A stretch of 64,000 nt of DNA from Metellina segmentata (GCA_947359465.1 OX375876.1:62750998-62814997); one strand, 5' to 3'. Positions 24,134 through 36,734 are shown, numbered from the stretch's first letter. A program made the numbers and translations. The notes: generated by a model from the sequence alone, not told the origin.

Positions 24134-24891
24134 CTCCACAAATGGTTTCAATGGGATACTGGTCCATCAAGATCTTATCAATTTTTTTTAAGACGAGAAA
24201 TCTCGTCATCAAGAATACCGATTGAATTCAGAGTGATAATAACGTTGGTTTTTGATACGATCGAATTCAGGTCAGTTTTTTTTAAATGACGAGATATCTC
24301 GTCCAAGGTCTGGTAGGTTTTGATAATGACGAGAAATCTCGTCATCAAGAATACCGATTGAATTCAGAATAATGATAACGTCGGTTTTTGACAAGATAGA
24401 ATTCAGGTCAGTTTTTTTTAATGACGAGATATCTCGTCCAAGGTCTGGTAGGTTTTGATAATGACGAGAAATCTCGTCATCAAGAATACCGATTGAATTC
24501 AGAATGATGAAAACCTTGGTTTTGGATGAGATCGAATTCAGGTCAGTTTTTTTAAATGACGAGATATCTCGTCCAAGGTCTGGTAGGTTTTGATAATGAC
24601 GAGAAATCTCGTCATCAATAATACCGATTGAATTCAGAATGATAACGTCGGTTTTTGACAAGATAGAATTCAGGTCAGTTTTTTTAATGACGAGATATCT
24701 CGTCCAAGGTCTGGTAGGTTTTGATAATGACGAGAAATCTCGTCATCAAGAATACCGATTGAATTCAGAATGATGATAACCTTGGTTTTGGATGAGATCG
24801 AATTCAGGTTAGTTTTTTTGAATGACGGTATCTCGTCCCAGGTGGATTTGCTAATGACGAGATATCTCGTCGGGACAACCACCAGACGTGT
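24134..24891. mobile_element. Expanded family P element with palindrome array
   Basis: TTAA lies on both sides (24130-24133, 24892-24895). The left end contains AAATGGTTTCAATG and the right end GACGAGATATCTCGTCGGG then ACAACCACC. Inside, a unit of 131-135 bp is repeated about five times. The exact palindrome GACGAGATATCTCGTC starts at 24288, 24423, 24558, 24689 and 24857, with a damaged one at 24824. The one-mismatch form GACGAGAAATCTCGTC starts at 24192, 24328, 24463, 24598 and 24729. Because most periods are 135 bp (45 codons), the lower strand stays open and encodes repeated peptides; I take this as fortuitous. At 758 bp it is more than three times the usual size of this family here. Confidence 0.85.
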
Positions 24892-24899
24892 TAAACTGT

Positions 24900-26060
24900 C
24901 CTTTTCCAAAACTTGATTAAAACACCAAGAAATTTATAGTCGCGTCTAGTGGATAAACAATGCAGCGAATATTCCCACGAAGACGATTGATCACGAGAAA
25001 TAGGAAAAACCAGTAGTTGTTTCCACCAGATTGTATCAAATTGTACCTCCATCTGTCATCATGAACATCTCAGTCAAACATCACCCGCAGCATCCACTAA
25101 CCGTGGGATAAAAATCAATCATCCTCATGTCGAGACCCTTCAAGTCTTTTTCCGGGGGTGGGAAAAAGCACTCAGAACGAAGTACAACACACTCAATCCT
25201 TTATTTTTAGTGCAACTTCCCTTCCTCCGAAGGACATTGTAGCGTTTGAAGATAGCGTGAAAAAGATGTACAAAAAAGTTTAGAATAGCTATCAGTTCTC
25301 ACAGGCATCACTCGCCACATTATTTACAATATACGGTGTGTTTAATAACAGTAGCGGACAGATATTAGACTCCTGGTAGCTTTCGGGTTGCACGCCTGCC
25401 CTTTTAATCACGTGATTATCGATCGGCTGTGCGAAGATGGACGGGGTCGAGTGGGTCGAAACGTTTAAAGTGATGCGGTTTATCAACTGGGGTGCTGTTG
25501 TTGAGAAAGGTCAGCGCCTAGAGTATTTTTTCGCCATCGCGTAAGGCCGGAGGTTATGCCTTCCTCTCTATGGTATCGTCTCGAATCGTTTCGTAAAAGA
25601 GCATGTTGACTCGATTTAATTGAACGCGATAAATCAGCAGAGGCGCTGAAACGATTTTGTTTCCAAGTCGGCCTTCGGTGTTGAGCACGGCGTTTCGAAA
25701 TATGATCATTCAGTTTCTATTTCGGCGTTTCCTGCCCTGATTTGGGATGTATCCATTACCCTTTGACCCCGCTGGTGTAGTTCAAAGCTTTTGTGACATA
25801 ATACATCGATGGTTTATTATCGTTACGCTGAATGAGTTTCGTAAGGACCGTGTTCATACAAGGGAAATTTGATGCGATTAAGCTTGGAAAGGATTAGAAC
25901 AGTTTCATTTTCCCCATCGGATATAAGAATAACTTATTAATCGTAAAGGCTCCCGTATTCGATATTTTCTCTAATGCCTGGCTAATTGCTATATCACTAC
26001 AAGGACGAGATTGTGAACCACCGTGTTACTCTTGCGCTCCACAGTGGGTACATTCACGCA
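24900..26060. other. Non-repetitive block, GC-richer at 25080-25760
   Basis: Includes the 12-bp palindrome AATCACGTGATT (25406-25417) around a CACGTG E-box, and CpG-bearing stretches such as GTTTCGAAACG-like words at 25456-25700. A 64-codon lower-strand frame (25292-25486) has no domain. Candidate regulatory DNA only. Confidence 0.3.
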
Positions 26061-26071
26061 ACATTCCAAGG

Positions 26072-26133
26072 TATATATACCACCTAGGTATTTATACCAT
26101 ATACATCACCTAGGTATATATATATATACCTAG
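26072..26133. other. Cluster of perfect palindromes
   Basis: GGTATATATACC (26072-26083) is followed by CCTAGGTATTTATACC and then a perfect 24-bp palindrome at 26110-26133 (CTAGG, an alternating TA core, CCTAG). The two CACCTAGGTAT words are 21 bp apart. It would form stable hairpins; it may be a diverged TA microsatellite or part of a small element. Confidence 0.6.
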
Positions 26134-26209
26134 AATGTATGTTATATAATATATGTCATACATTTTATGAAAAACCTGCCTATATAAAGACCACGCATTA
26201 AAATATCCA

Positions 26210-26285
26210 TCCTTACATCGGATTCGAACCTAGCGAACGGATAGCGCCTTTAGATCCAGAAGCCGTTACTCTGAGTCAAAAACAA
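26210..26285 (-). other. tRNA-like sequence (SINE head or tRNA pseudogene)
   Basis: The lower strand contains an exact B box GGTTCGAATCC (plus 26220-26230) and, 30-40 bp upstream, TGACTCAGAGTAACGG, which resembles an A box plus D arm. The anticodon stem has at least one mismatch and an eight-base loop and the acceptor stem does not pair cleanly, so I do not call a functional tRNA. The exact B box suggests a fairly young tRNA-derived copy. Confidence 0.5.
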
Positions 26286-26289
26286 ATAG

Positions 26290-28486
26290 TACGACTGTTC
26301 AATATTGTACAGATAATTTAACACGGAAATCAGTAACTTAGTTTACATTGAGTCAATAATCTTGTACGAACAAAACTAAATCTATGGACAAGAAACACAA
26401 GGAGTTAATGGACACCAAAACGGAACTGTTATGCTTTCTGTATAATTTATAATTCATACATTATAACATTATAACCTGACTTTGTTTCTACAAAGTCAGA
26501 AAAACACAATGCAGCAACAAATCTCCGAAAGTTTAATAACTCAAAAGTATTATTTTAAATTATCGTAGTTTCTGTCGCATACGTTTGGCAAGGTATTTTA
26601 ATCATTAAATTAGGTATAAAAAATAATTTAATCAGGATAAAACATAGTTTGTTCCTACAGAATTATAAATAGCAAGTATCAAAGTGAGGTAATACTAAGA
26701 ATGCAAAGTTTTATTCATGAGAACATGCTTTATTTACAAATGAAACGATATTCAGATTGCTGTGCGGAATGCATCAATAAAAGCTGTGCTGAGTGCTTTG
26801 TGAATTTAAAATTATTACATAAATGTCTTATGCAACGTTCATTTCAAATAATCTTTTACTAAAACCACAAAGTAGATATAACTTTCTAATACAAACATAG
26901 TTAGGAAAATCTATTATATACAAATCTTAAATTCAAACCAACGAGACTTAATCGTAACCAATCGGTTAAGTTCTCAAAATAAGATTTATTGAAATTTATA
27001 GGACTTTAAATGCATATTCACTTGTTTTTACAAACTAATCTTGTTTGAATAATTGATACCATTTGATCAACGTCACCTATAAATGTGATATTGGACATTA
27101 GTAGATTACCTATGAACTGGATATTTAGCTCGAAGCAAAAAAGAATGGAAGTGCTGACACAAAAACGTTGAAGAGAGAAAAAGAGATTACTGACAAGAAA
27201 AACCCTCCAAGATAAATAGAAACAAACCTTGGAACCAAGGGACAACTAAGATTGATATCTTTTACTAAGACCCTTCTTTACATCAAGAAGATAGAAGAAT
27301 ATAAAAAGGAGCGCTATACCCTTTCTTCGAATATAATGACGACTTTTTTCGGTAGGTCGCATCATCACTACTTTTTTTTATCTGCTTTCATGGCAAGAAG
27401 TGTTTAGATGAAAAAATACGAGATGCTCTATGCACAAACATCGCAAACATTTCCACTGGGGGCCTTAAATACTATGCTAGTTACGCTATTGTATTATGTA
27501 ATCCAATCCCATTGTATCCATACAATAAAGTAACTTTCGTTAATTTATATGAATGATTTAATTACAAAGCTTCTTTAATTGGCAGACAGAGTACATGAAC
27601 AGACAAGTAATATTTGGGAGAAAAAAAGTGACTATATATCATTTTATACAATAGTGTGTTTATTTCAAGAGCTATTACTATCCAACAATTGAAGTAGCAA
27701 GTGTAGATGAAATATTTGTCTTGGGAATATTGAGTATTTGTTAATCGTAATGAAATATTATAGCTTTGTTGCATAGTTTAACAGTAACTCTCTTCAATTA
27801 TAAAACCGGTTGAATCAGCTGGTTCATTGATATAAATTAATGAAAATCTTAATTTTGGAATGTTCGAAAAAGCACGAATCTTCAGATTCTAAAGAATTCA
27901 TTAAGCGTGATATTTACATAGCTTCGTTTATTTCTTTTCTGAGCCTTTTTCGGAGAATTCTAGTTAATAGCTATGCTGAATGTTGGGGCTTTAAACATCA
28001 TTACACAATCAATGTTTAATGAAGCGCCTTAAATAATCTTTCACTAAGAATGATGGACTTAATTTACTGGGTTTTGTACATGTTAGAACTACGTAACGAA
28101 TTGCAATTACTTGAAATCAGAGTTAAGTAATGTGAGGAAATGTTAGTTTGAATTAATGTGCTTTGAGATTTCAAATGAATGATTACTTGGTTGTATTTAA
28201 AATTGCCAGGCGAAATGTTGTATTGACAACTAAGCCATTAGCCTATTCCTTCGATGTAAATTTCCAGGTAAATGCATCGAAATTAAAACAAATAAACAAC
28301 GCTCGCGAATGAAGTAATCAAATATTATATAATGTTGTGCTCATTGATAACAAATTAAATGAAAATGTCAGAATTTCGTGTTCACTGATTGAACCGTATA
28401 ATAAATTATTTTAATAGATAAAAATGCAACAAAATAAAAATTTGAAACACTCAAAAAACGTATACAACTAAAAATATTAAAACAAC
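26290..28486. other. AT-rich sequence, nothing recognised
   Basis: Short open frames on the lower strand (27018-27245, 27562-27774) are composition-driven. No repeats or motifs named. Confidence 0.4.
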
Positions 28487-28674
28487 ATTGAATGAATTAA
28501 TGTCATTATATTTAACTATATTTATTGGTACTATATATTTGGTAATAAATGCTAAGGCTACATAATTTTGTAAATACAATATTGAACGAATTAATGCCAT
28601 TATATTTAACTATATTTATTGGTACTATAATTTTGGTAATAAATGCTATGGCTACATAATTTTGTATATAAAAA
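28487..28674 (+). repeat. Tandem duplication of a 94-bp AT-rich unit
   Basis: Copies 28487-28580 and 28581-28674 share GAATTAATG(T/C)CATTATA, AACTATATTTATTGG and AAATGCTA(A/T)GGCTAC. They differ at a handful of bases. Confidence 0.88.
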
Positions 28675-29913
28675 ATTATATACCATTAATCCACAAGTTC
28701 ATTTAGTAAGTCATTTATTAATCACTTTTTTTCAAGATGAAAGTCTCATTGCGATATCATAGTGATTTATTCCAATATACAAAATTGGAATATTTTACAT
28801 CAAAACTATTTTTATTTTAAAAACAGATATTAAAACGCAACAGTCCATATTATGAGTAGGAAACTTTCGATTCATAACAATATAAAAGAATCCAAAGTTC
28901 AAAGCCCCCGAAAAGAACAAAGGGCATTTGTTTTACCTTAAGCAAGGTCTGCGTTATTTCCGTCTGTTCAATTCCTCCTTCCAACAGAATGAATAATTCA
29001 CTTTCATCGTAAGTAAAAATCTATAATTGAAATACTTTTCTATTTTCCAAAACTCCACTTTTGAGCTTAATTAAAAATGAATTACTGTCTACACTGAGTG
29101 CACATTCTGGATCCCATCCGGAAAAATAAGTTCCACTTTTCTTAATGTCTTTCGAGTGCACCCGAATTCTATTATTGAAAACTTCTGCCCGGGAAAACTG
29201 ACAGGGAAATATACTTTTTTCACACCCTCAATCTCTTTCGTCCCCCTCAAAAAGTTCAAAATGAACGCCTAATTGACACCAAACTGTTATTTATTTACGG
29301 GGGGCTAATTAAGGCTGCAACGCATAATGACGCGTCACTAGTGCGGGGTGGAATTTTGAGTTGAACGCTCTGAGGCTTGTTAAAAATGTGCTGAATCTTT
29401 TTAAGAGGGGGGAGGAAGGACCGCATTTTTTCCGTCAGTCAACGCGTTGTTTCGGGATGTACGTTCCGGGGTGACTATTTGCGTCAACGCTCGAGCTCTT
29501 CCACAAAGGAATCGCGCTTTTTGGTTTCCTGCGATAAAGAAAGAATCGCGTAAACAAACGCGACGCCGAGATGTTTACCATTGTGCAGTTTGGGGATTTT
29601 GTATCGCGAAAGTCATTGTTTCGCGGAAATGATTCATCAGGGTTGTGGAAGGAATGGAGCCGCGTCTGCTACTTGGCTGGGTAAATAAGACGTGGAGCAT
29701 TCTGCGTAATTGAGTTAAGCGAAATAAATCTTTCATTTGTTAGACAAACAATGGAGGATTTTGGATCGAAGGACGCATCTTCGTTAGTAATCCGGAGAAT
29801 TAATTTGGAAGAAATGGTCCACAAAGAAAGGGTCCATACGGAATCATTTTCCTATCAGTCTTATTTTAATATGTACAATGTTTAAATTTGGTTGAAATCT
29901 CAATTCCAAAGGT
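28675..29913. other. AT-rich, then a GC-richer block at 29250-29660
   Basis: The GC-richer part has CpG words (ACGCGTCACTAGTGCGG, AACGCGACGCCGAG) and a 61-codon upper frame (29447-29632) without a known domain. Nothing more specific can be said. Confidence 0.3.
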
Positions 29914-29995
29914 GATTGGGTTTTATGGCGCAATGAATCTATTTGGCCACACAAGACAGGCAACGTCAGTTAATGGACGTACGCATAATGCAAGG
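29914..29995 (+). repeat. Dispersed repeat B, copy 2
   Basis: TGGGTTTTATGGCGCAATG, then CTATTTGGCC, AAGACAGGCAACGTCAG, TTAATGGACGTACGCATAATG: the repeat B word order with a short deletion after GGCCA. Confidence 0.7.
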
Positions 29996-30344
29996 AAACC
30001 TTATATGTTCAACCAATTCTTATTTTATTAGTTACATTTCATGCAGATACAAGACAGTGAAATCAGTGCTAGGAGATGCTGAATCACGAAATAAAGTTGG
30101 ATTAAATAATCGCATAACATGCATTCAACTAATACTGCTTAATTAAGACACTGAGAAGACACAATAGGTTTTTCTTCATCGTCTCATGTTTATTTCCGCG
30201 GAAATAAATTGAAGATAACGTCAAGGGAATCGACTTAAGAATGAAAGGGCATTTCCACAAAACACACCGAAGCTGCACAAAAGCCGCCATCACACGGACG
30301 TTTCGTGACACATTAAAGGCAAAAAAAATTAATCCCACCGCTGG

Positions 30345-30369
30345 CTCCACTCCACTCCACTCCACTCCA
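30345..30369. repeat. (TCCAC)n microsatellite
   Basis: Five consecutive CTCCA/TCCAC units. Confidence 0.9.
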
Positions 30370-30699
30370 TCTCCCAAGAACGGCAGAGGGATGGATTAAA
30401 CTAACCTTTCACTCGCACGGAAGAAACCCACCTATTACCCTCAGAAGGTCGACAGGATCATTATGAACACAAGAAAAAAAGGTCCAACAAAAATGAGCGA
30501 GCCGCTAACGAACTGAGAAAGGAAGAAAAGCGGTGGAGAAAAAGGCCCCGAAAAGAAGAAAAATTAACCGTGTTTGCACTGGTTCTCCCTCAGCCCACGC
30601 GACTATGAGAGTTAAATGTTCCACCGGCAAAAAGTAACCGACAATGGTCTTATCAGATTAGCTTTTCAGCAGGAAGGGTCCTCGTTCATCGGTTCCCCC

Positions 30700-30729
30700 G
30701 GTCACGTGACCGCCCTCTCCCACGTGACC
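30700..30729. promoter_or_regulatory. Two adjacent CACGTG E-boxes
   Basis: GGTCACGTGACC (30700-30711) is a 12-bp perfect palindrome whose core GTCACGTGAC equals the published CLEAR/M-box-type site for bHLH-zip factors. A second CACGTGACC starts about 20 bp downstream. No transcription unit is identified next to it, so the regulatory reading is an inference. Confidence 0.35.
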
Positions 30730-31098
30730 AGTCGCACTCAATCTCCACCCCTGTTTGTGGAAAAAGTTAAGGGAAACGGGGAAAATTGTCCCTCTTCAGC
30801 AAGCGGAGGCCGCTTTTCCATCAAGACAAACTTTTGCCTCATCAGGAACAGGAGGCCGTTTGGGTGGTTGGTAAATACTCGGCCGGAGAATTCCTCACGT
30901 CCGGAAAAAAAAAACCCGGAGTCTGGCTTCTCCCGGAAAACGCCGATATTCAGACGCAATATTTGGAAATAAGGAGTTAAGGATATCGGGATCGTACAGA
31001 AGGTTATAAGGAAACGAGATTGCCTGTGTGTGTGCTTGGGAGTAATATATATATAGGAATTTCTGACATCTAGTATTGCATTTCGTAATGACTAGTTG

Positions 31099-31199
31099 AT
31101 TAGGGTTTTTGGGGTTCAAGGGTCCTATTTGACCATGCTACGCCAGACATAATACATACGGTACCATGTAATAGATATACGCACAGTGAAAGTTTTACT
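31099..31199 (+). repeat. Dispersed repeat B, copy 3
   Basis: GGGTTCAAGGGTCCTATTTG, CTACGCCAGACATAATACA, ATAGATATACGCACAGTG and AAGTTTTAC follow the same order as the copy at 6296. Confidence 0.7.
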
Positions 31200-33086
31200 T
31201 ATACAGAAAAGAGGAATGCACCTGAACAGGAAGCGAATCTGTGTTGTCTACAACTCAAAATTTGCTTGCATTGTTGGCATACCCACTGATCAGGCCTCTT
31301 TTTGTAATGCTTAATCTGAAGCATTCGGTTCTTCGCCAAACTTTGATTCATTTTAAGTTGATGCAAAGGTAATTGTCTCACGTCTTAGTTGAATTCTACA
31401 ATTTGTTAAATGAATCGTTCTTAACTTTTCGAAGTCTAGATATTTTAATTATTGTTCAGGGACATGGTCTCACTTCTTAGTTTAATATTTTTGTTCGTAA
31501 GTCGACATTCTAAAACAAAATACTCATCGTAAGATCAAAAAATAAAATCATGTATTTGTAAAAAATGTTACTTTTTGTACAAAATGTGCAGAAAATATAA
31601 CCTTTGCTATGTTCAGTACACTTAAAACACACAAAAATAATTCAAATGAAAAGCTAAAGTTGAGTAGTTGGGTTTTGAAAACACGGACATCTCATGTTTT
31701 GAAAATAAACGTACCAATTAATAAATCTGGTATTTTCTTTTTTGTGTGAGGAATATAACAGTCATTTTAAAAATCTATCCAAATATACTACACAACTCTT
31801 ATAAATAAAAAACATCGTTATTAAAAAGCAAAACAGCTTTGTTCGGAATAGTTTGCATTTTCTCATGCAAAATCAAGAACGAAATTCAATGTTACTCTAT
31901 CCTATGCAGCTTTTGAAACATTTAAAGAACTCTACTTTGATGGAAATGAACTTCACCGAAAACAAACTTGATATTCAAAGCAGCTTTGTAGCTTTATAAA
32001 CTAATTGCTGCTTGTAAGGGTTGACAGAATTTAAATAACATTATTTCATGCTTGTTAAGTTACAAATACAATCGATGATTATCAATTGAAAGCGTAATTA
32101 AACAATAAAGAATCAGTTGGACGATTATAAAATAGATTAAATTGAAGGCTATTAATTGTAGCTTTTCAGTGATATAAATGCATATAAATTAAAAAGGCAT
32201 TTCATTACACCTGGAAGTTTAACTGATTTACTCTTAATCTGAAGTTTTAACAATATGTAAATGTTGTTTCGCTGCAAGCCTTATCACTATTCAGCAAAAC
32301 AAATTTTCGATGCATTTCAGAAAGAGGGCTATAGTATTGTTTCTATCGTACTGTTTTGTTCATTATCACACAAAATTGTGTGACTTTATTTTTTAACTGT
32401 TTTCAACGTTTTAATAGTATTAAGGTTATTTATACATTTGTCTGAACTTTTCTTTAAAAAAAATCTTGTTATTTTAAAATGAGATTATTTATAATAGTTT
32501 ATGATTCAAGATATAGGACTTGATGTTAAGTGCAAACAAGATGTCTTGATTTTTTGAAACAATATTACTTACTGTTCAGATCAAGCCAGGCTTAACGTCT
32601 TGATTTCACGTTTGAGCATATTCCTGAAAGAACAAAAACATTTTATTAGAGAGCAAGTAAAATACGTACTTTAAAAACTAATTTGTGCACTTTTAAAATG
32701 AAATTTACACCTTCATATTGGTGATAAAATGTATTTGAAATAAATAGGATATAACTTCATTTTTTATCCCCAAAACGCTTTTCTTTGATCAAGATCATAA
32801 AAAATCATTTAAATCTTCCGAAAATATGTGCGACAGTAATATATATGCAACTAACAAAACTCTGAAGTACTGAAGAGTTAACGAGGACAAACATGAGCAT
32901 TCGTTATTGTTATATTTTCGAAATGGGACACAAATGAAAAAAGAGCAAAACACAAAGCTATTAATATATAATGAATAACATACTACATGAATAACAACTC
33001 TAACGGATACTCATTTTGATTCAATAAGTGGAAGTGTTATTACCAATTACATGCAATCCTATTATTGAACGCATTACATACTAATT
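31200..33086. other. AT-rich sequence, nothing recognised
   Basis: No open frame of interest, repeat or motif found. Confidence 0.4.
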
Positions 33087-33148
33087 TGGTTGGTTGTTCT
33101 GTGGTTTTGTCACATCAGCGTCATATTTGGCCAAGTTGCAACAAAGAT
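33087..33148 (+). repeat. Dispersed repeat B, copy 4 (partial)
   Basis: TTGGTTGTTCTGTGGTTTTG, then GCGTCATATTTGGCCAAG and TTGCAACAAAG; the 3' part of the family is missing. Confidence 0.6.
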
Positions 33149-33458
33149 AAAAGCTATTTCAGTTAAAAAATATCAAGAAAAGAAACGCAAAGAGGGTTTG
33201 GGGAATAAAATAATGATATTAAAACAGAAAAATATCGCTTGGGTATCCCAAGAACGCGACACCCGTGTTTACTAGACAGTAAGCCCTGTGAGAAAAGAAG
33301 ACCGCAGGACCTTAGTTCCATCAAGCACATATACACCTAAAGTAGATAGCCTCTGAGGACATATTAATTTAAGGACTACCACACACCTTCGATATTACTT
33401 TGATCCGGTGGTTATCACTACTATATATCACGTCTTTCTCAGAACTGATCAGGATGGA

Positions 33459-33585
<127 letters not shown>

Positions 33586-33599
33586 CACAGATAGATAGA

Positions 33600-35218
33600 C
33601 ACATAAGACGAGGGTATCGTGAGAATATTCTAGTCCTCTCAATGGTGCCACGACCACGACTTAGATAAATTTGGGAACCCCTGATGTAGGTATAAAGTAA
33701 ACTAACTATGATCCCTGGTTGTTCTGTGCATTGCGTTCATACTTTTATACTTATACTTATTTTCAATTCTTCTTTTTGCAAAGTATAGTTACGCACTGCT
33801 AATTAAGCTATGACCTTCACAGTATTGAAGTGGAAATGAAAACAGATTTATTAGCATATCAGTAAAACGAGAATGCATTAAAGTATATTTCCAAGGGGGA
33901 AAAAAGCAATAACTCAACGTTCCAAGGCGACGAGGGAAAGGAAGCGGGATCCCGTTTGCATATTTAATCCGCAAGGGAAAAAGCATTTTTCGATTCAACA
34001 CTTCTTTAAAAAGACGCGTGCGCTTAAGCATTTTTAGCCCCAAAACAAAGCGAGAGGAAGAGATAACTAACTCGCGCGAGGGTTAATTCATATCGTTCCA
34101 AATCAATCACCTCGGAAAGGACTGATTTTGACGTCCCGGCCGCAATTTAACTCGTTACCATTCGGAGCGAAATGTCCATTAAGGGACGGGGACATTTCTC
34201 ATTCCGCGCGGATGCAAAAGAGACAACCCAATTTTGAAAAATAGCCGAAAAGAACTCAGAAAAGAAACAGGGAAACAATAGAAAAGAAGGGGGCGTTAAT
34301 TGAAGGGGAGAAGACATTAAGCGTTTTGCTTATTAAGCGCACTTGTCTCTGGAAAGAGGAACATTGCACATGCAATTTTCCGTCTCTTACTGCAGAAGCG
34401 TTTTGCGTGGAAACTTTGGGGGGAAATAATTAATTACTTTCCTCAGCTATAGATCGATGGGCTCCGTTAAAGACGGCATGGAGCTATAGAAACATCGACG
34501 GTTTCTATAAAACGCTCTTAAAAGCGACTGTCTTGGGAAACGTCGCGTATTCAGAGTTTGAAATTAATCGAATAATAAGAATCCGAGGGAGAAAAAAGTT
34601 CAGTATGAGACTGTGAATGTGAGATATTTGGGTCTATAGCGTTTAATAGGCGTATCTCCAGGCAGTTGAAAAGCCAATGGCGTTTGAATACGAAAAGCAG
34701 TGATAGTTAAGAAATTTCTGGCTAAGAAATCAGGATAAACTGGATTTTATAATGAGAATTTAAGGAATAAAAATTACTTCTGATTACGAATTCAAGACAT
34801 CAGAACACGCTCCATGTCGAAAACTATCGTGGGTTCAGCTTTTAAGTTTAAAGATAATATAAATCTTAGGGATAAGATGATTAGTGCTGGTTATCAGTAA
34901 TTCATTACAGATTGATTAATTTACTATCATACTCTTTAAAAGATTGAAATCCGAAACTATTCAAAGCCGAGGTATTTTAAGAAGTAAAGTTGAATGCATG
35001 AACAATACACTATAAAATAAGTTTTTGTTTCAATCACAAATAATGCACAAAACAGTGGAACTCTGTTAGATCTATTTCAGAAAGAATATATTTAGTGACT
35101 ACAGAATATTAGTACAAAAAAAAAGATTTGCTGATTTTGAAAGTAAACAATTTGCGATTATGGATTCTTTTTATTTGAGTGAATAGATATACTTAAAAAT
35201 AAATTCAGTTATCTATAA
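33600..35218. other. Non-repetitive, GC-richer at 33830-34560
   Basis: The GC-richer block has CpG words (GACGTCCCGGCCGC, TCCGCGCGGATGC), TTAATTAA-type words and the near-palindrome CGTTTTGCTTATTAAGCGC. An 84-codon lower frame (33789-34043) has no domain. It resembles conserved regulatory DNA in composition only. Confidence 0.3.
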
Positions 35219-35405
35219 ACATATTTATATCTATATTTATATGTCTATCTATATTTATATGTCTATCTATATTTATATGTTTATATCTATAAACATATTT
35301 CTATCTATATTTATATGTTTATATCTATAAACATATTTCTATCTATATTTATATGTTTATATCTATAAACATATTTCTATCTATATTTATATTTATTTAT
35401 ATCTA
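35219..35405. repeat. Low-complexity array with a 38-bp unit
   Basis: TATATTTATATGTNTATNT words expand rightward into at least three copies of a 38-bp unit containing CATATTTCTATCTATATT and GTTTATATCTATAAA. Confidence 0.85.
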
Positions 35406-36017
35406 TCCAAATGCAGAAAGATAATATAAACATTTATCCTGTCCATATGTATCTTTTTAATATATATGTATAAGAAAATATCTGTCTTTCAAATATAGTC
35501 GCATAAAGCAGCTCAAAAATCCACAATTTTGAGAATAAAATAAGAAATTTCATCGAATTTTGTTGAAAATCCGTCTTAAATCAGAAGTGTAGCTAGTACT
35601 TTATTTCGTTGTACCCCAAGATTAAAAATAGATTTTTCATGCAAAGGTTCAAATCAAAGTTTAAAAAAGGTCTATATTATTTTTTGGCTTAGAATTGTTG
35701 TAAGCGCGTAAAGGCGATACATCTCGGTTGATTTCAATCGAAATTACTATGATTTTTCGCAAATATTTACAAAGTAAATAACTTTAAATAGCGTCATAAC
35801 AAGTATTCAAGTTTCATTTCTCTATATTTAATTTCCTTGTTCGAGTACTGATACTAAAAGGTAGATACGCGTTCATGCGAGGCAATAGTTGAATCAACGC
35901 AAACATTACTAATAATTGCTACATGTTTTGTGATGAACAATAAGTGCCATTGAACAATAATATTATGCAATAAATATTAATTTATAAAAATATAGTTACA
36001 ATTTTTTTTTTATTAAA
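35406..36017. other. Unassigned AT-rich interval
   Basis: No feature recognised before the left arm of the palindrome. Confidence 0.4.
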
Positions 36018-36728
36018 TGCCTCAGTTCTTATTTCTGGTACTGCTTTGAAGCGTCGCGAATTCATTTTCTGTCAAAAAATACTAGGACTAAATTTTTAAG
36101 AATATTTATGGACTTAGGCCTTAATTTGTGCCTTTGTCTAAATTACATTTATTTTACTGTATATGTATATTACGATGTTAGCTAATTTGGGAATACACTG
36201 TGTAGGAAATTGCTTTCAAAGTGCGATCTTGTTTAAAAGCTGTATGCCTGGTTTCTATATTCTCATCTTTCTAATTTTAGGTCATTAGCTTTCAGCTGCA
36301 GCCAAACTGATTGAATAAGAGCTTTTAAGCATAAAGCTATCTTATTTGAAGAATATTAAAAGTGCTTCATGATTTTAATTTGTAGAACTATTTATAAGAG
36401 CTATTATTGACTGTGACAAGTAGAAAATGACCTAAAATTGAGACATGGGATTATAGAAACCAGCTATACTTTTTTAAACACGATTGCAATTTAAAAACCA
36501 TTCCTCACTTAATTATTCCTAAAATAAATAACACGACATTCATCACAAGAAGCATTAATTTAAAAAAAGAAAAGAGATTTATTCCCTGGTTTCATTTTGT
36601 ACATCTTTTGAGGCATAGGCACAAATTGGGACCATAAAATATAGACTTAATAAGTTGTTACAAGCATTACTTGACAGAAAATGAATTCTCGTCGCTTCAA
36701 AGCAGTTCCAGAAATAGAAAACGAGGCA
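36018..36728. repeat. 711-bp imperfect palindrome (foldback)
   Basis: The left arm from 36018 and the right arm back from 36728 are reverse complements with substitutions and indels. Paired landmarks are TACTGCTTTGAAGCG, GAATTCATTTTCTGTCAA, CAATTTGTGCCT / TAATTTGTGCCT, CTGGTTTCTATA and AATTTTAGGTCATT. Pairing can be followed to near the axis at about 36373, leaving little or no loop. The arms are about 75-80% alike by eye. No TSD or coding region was found. It could be a foldback or MITE remnant, or an old inverted duplication. Confidence 0.85.
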
Positions 36729-36734
36729 ACTAAG

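Larger units (their letters stand above)
30120..31090. other. GC-richer block with paired E-boxes
   Basis: Non-repetitive apart from a short pentanucleotide run at 30345-30369. Overlapping 60-118-codon frames are open on both strands between 30616 and 31119, a sign of low stop density rather than coding. Contains the E-box pair at 30700-30729. Confidence 0.35.

Noticed and set aside
24134..24891. Possible CRISPR-like array
   Set aside because: Spacers are themselves repeated, the context is eukaryotic, repeats are palindromes inside a TTAA-flanked element, and there are no cas genes.
24272..24909. Lower-strand frames with a repeated 45-residue peptide (for example DDEISRHYQNLPDLGRDIS)
   Set aside because: The repeat period of 135 bp keeps any open phase open; the peptide contains the translated palindrome and the frame sits inside a non-coding mobile element.
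26210..26285. Functional tRNA gene
   Set aside because: Exact B box but faulty anticodon stem and acceptor stem; better explained as a SINE head or pseudogene.
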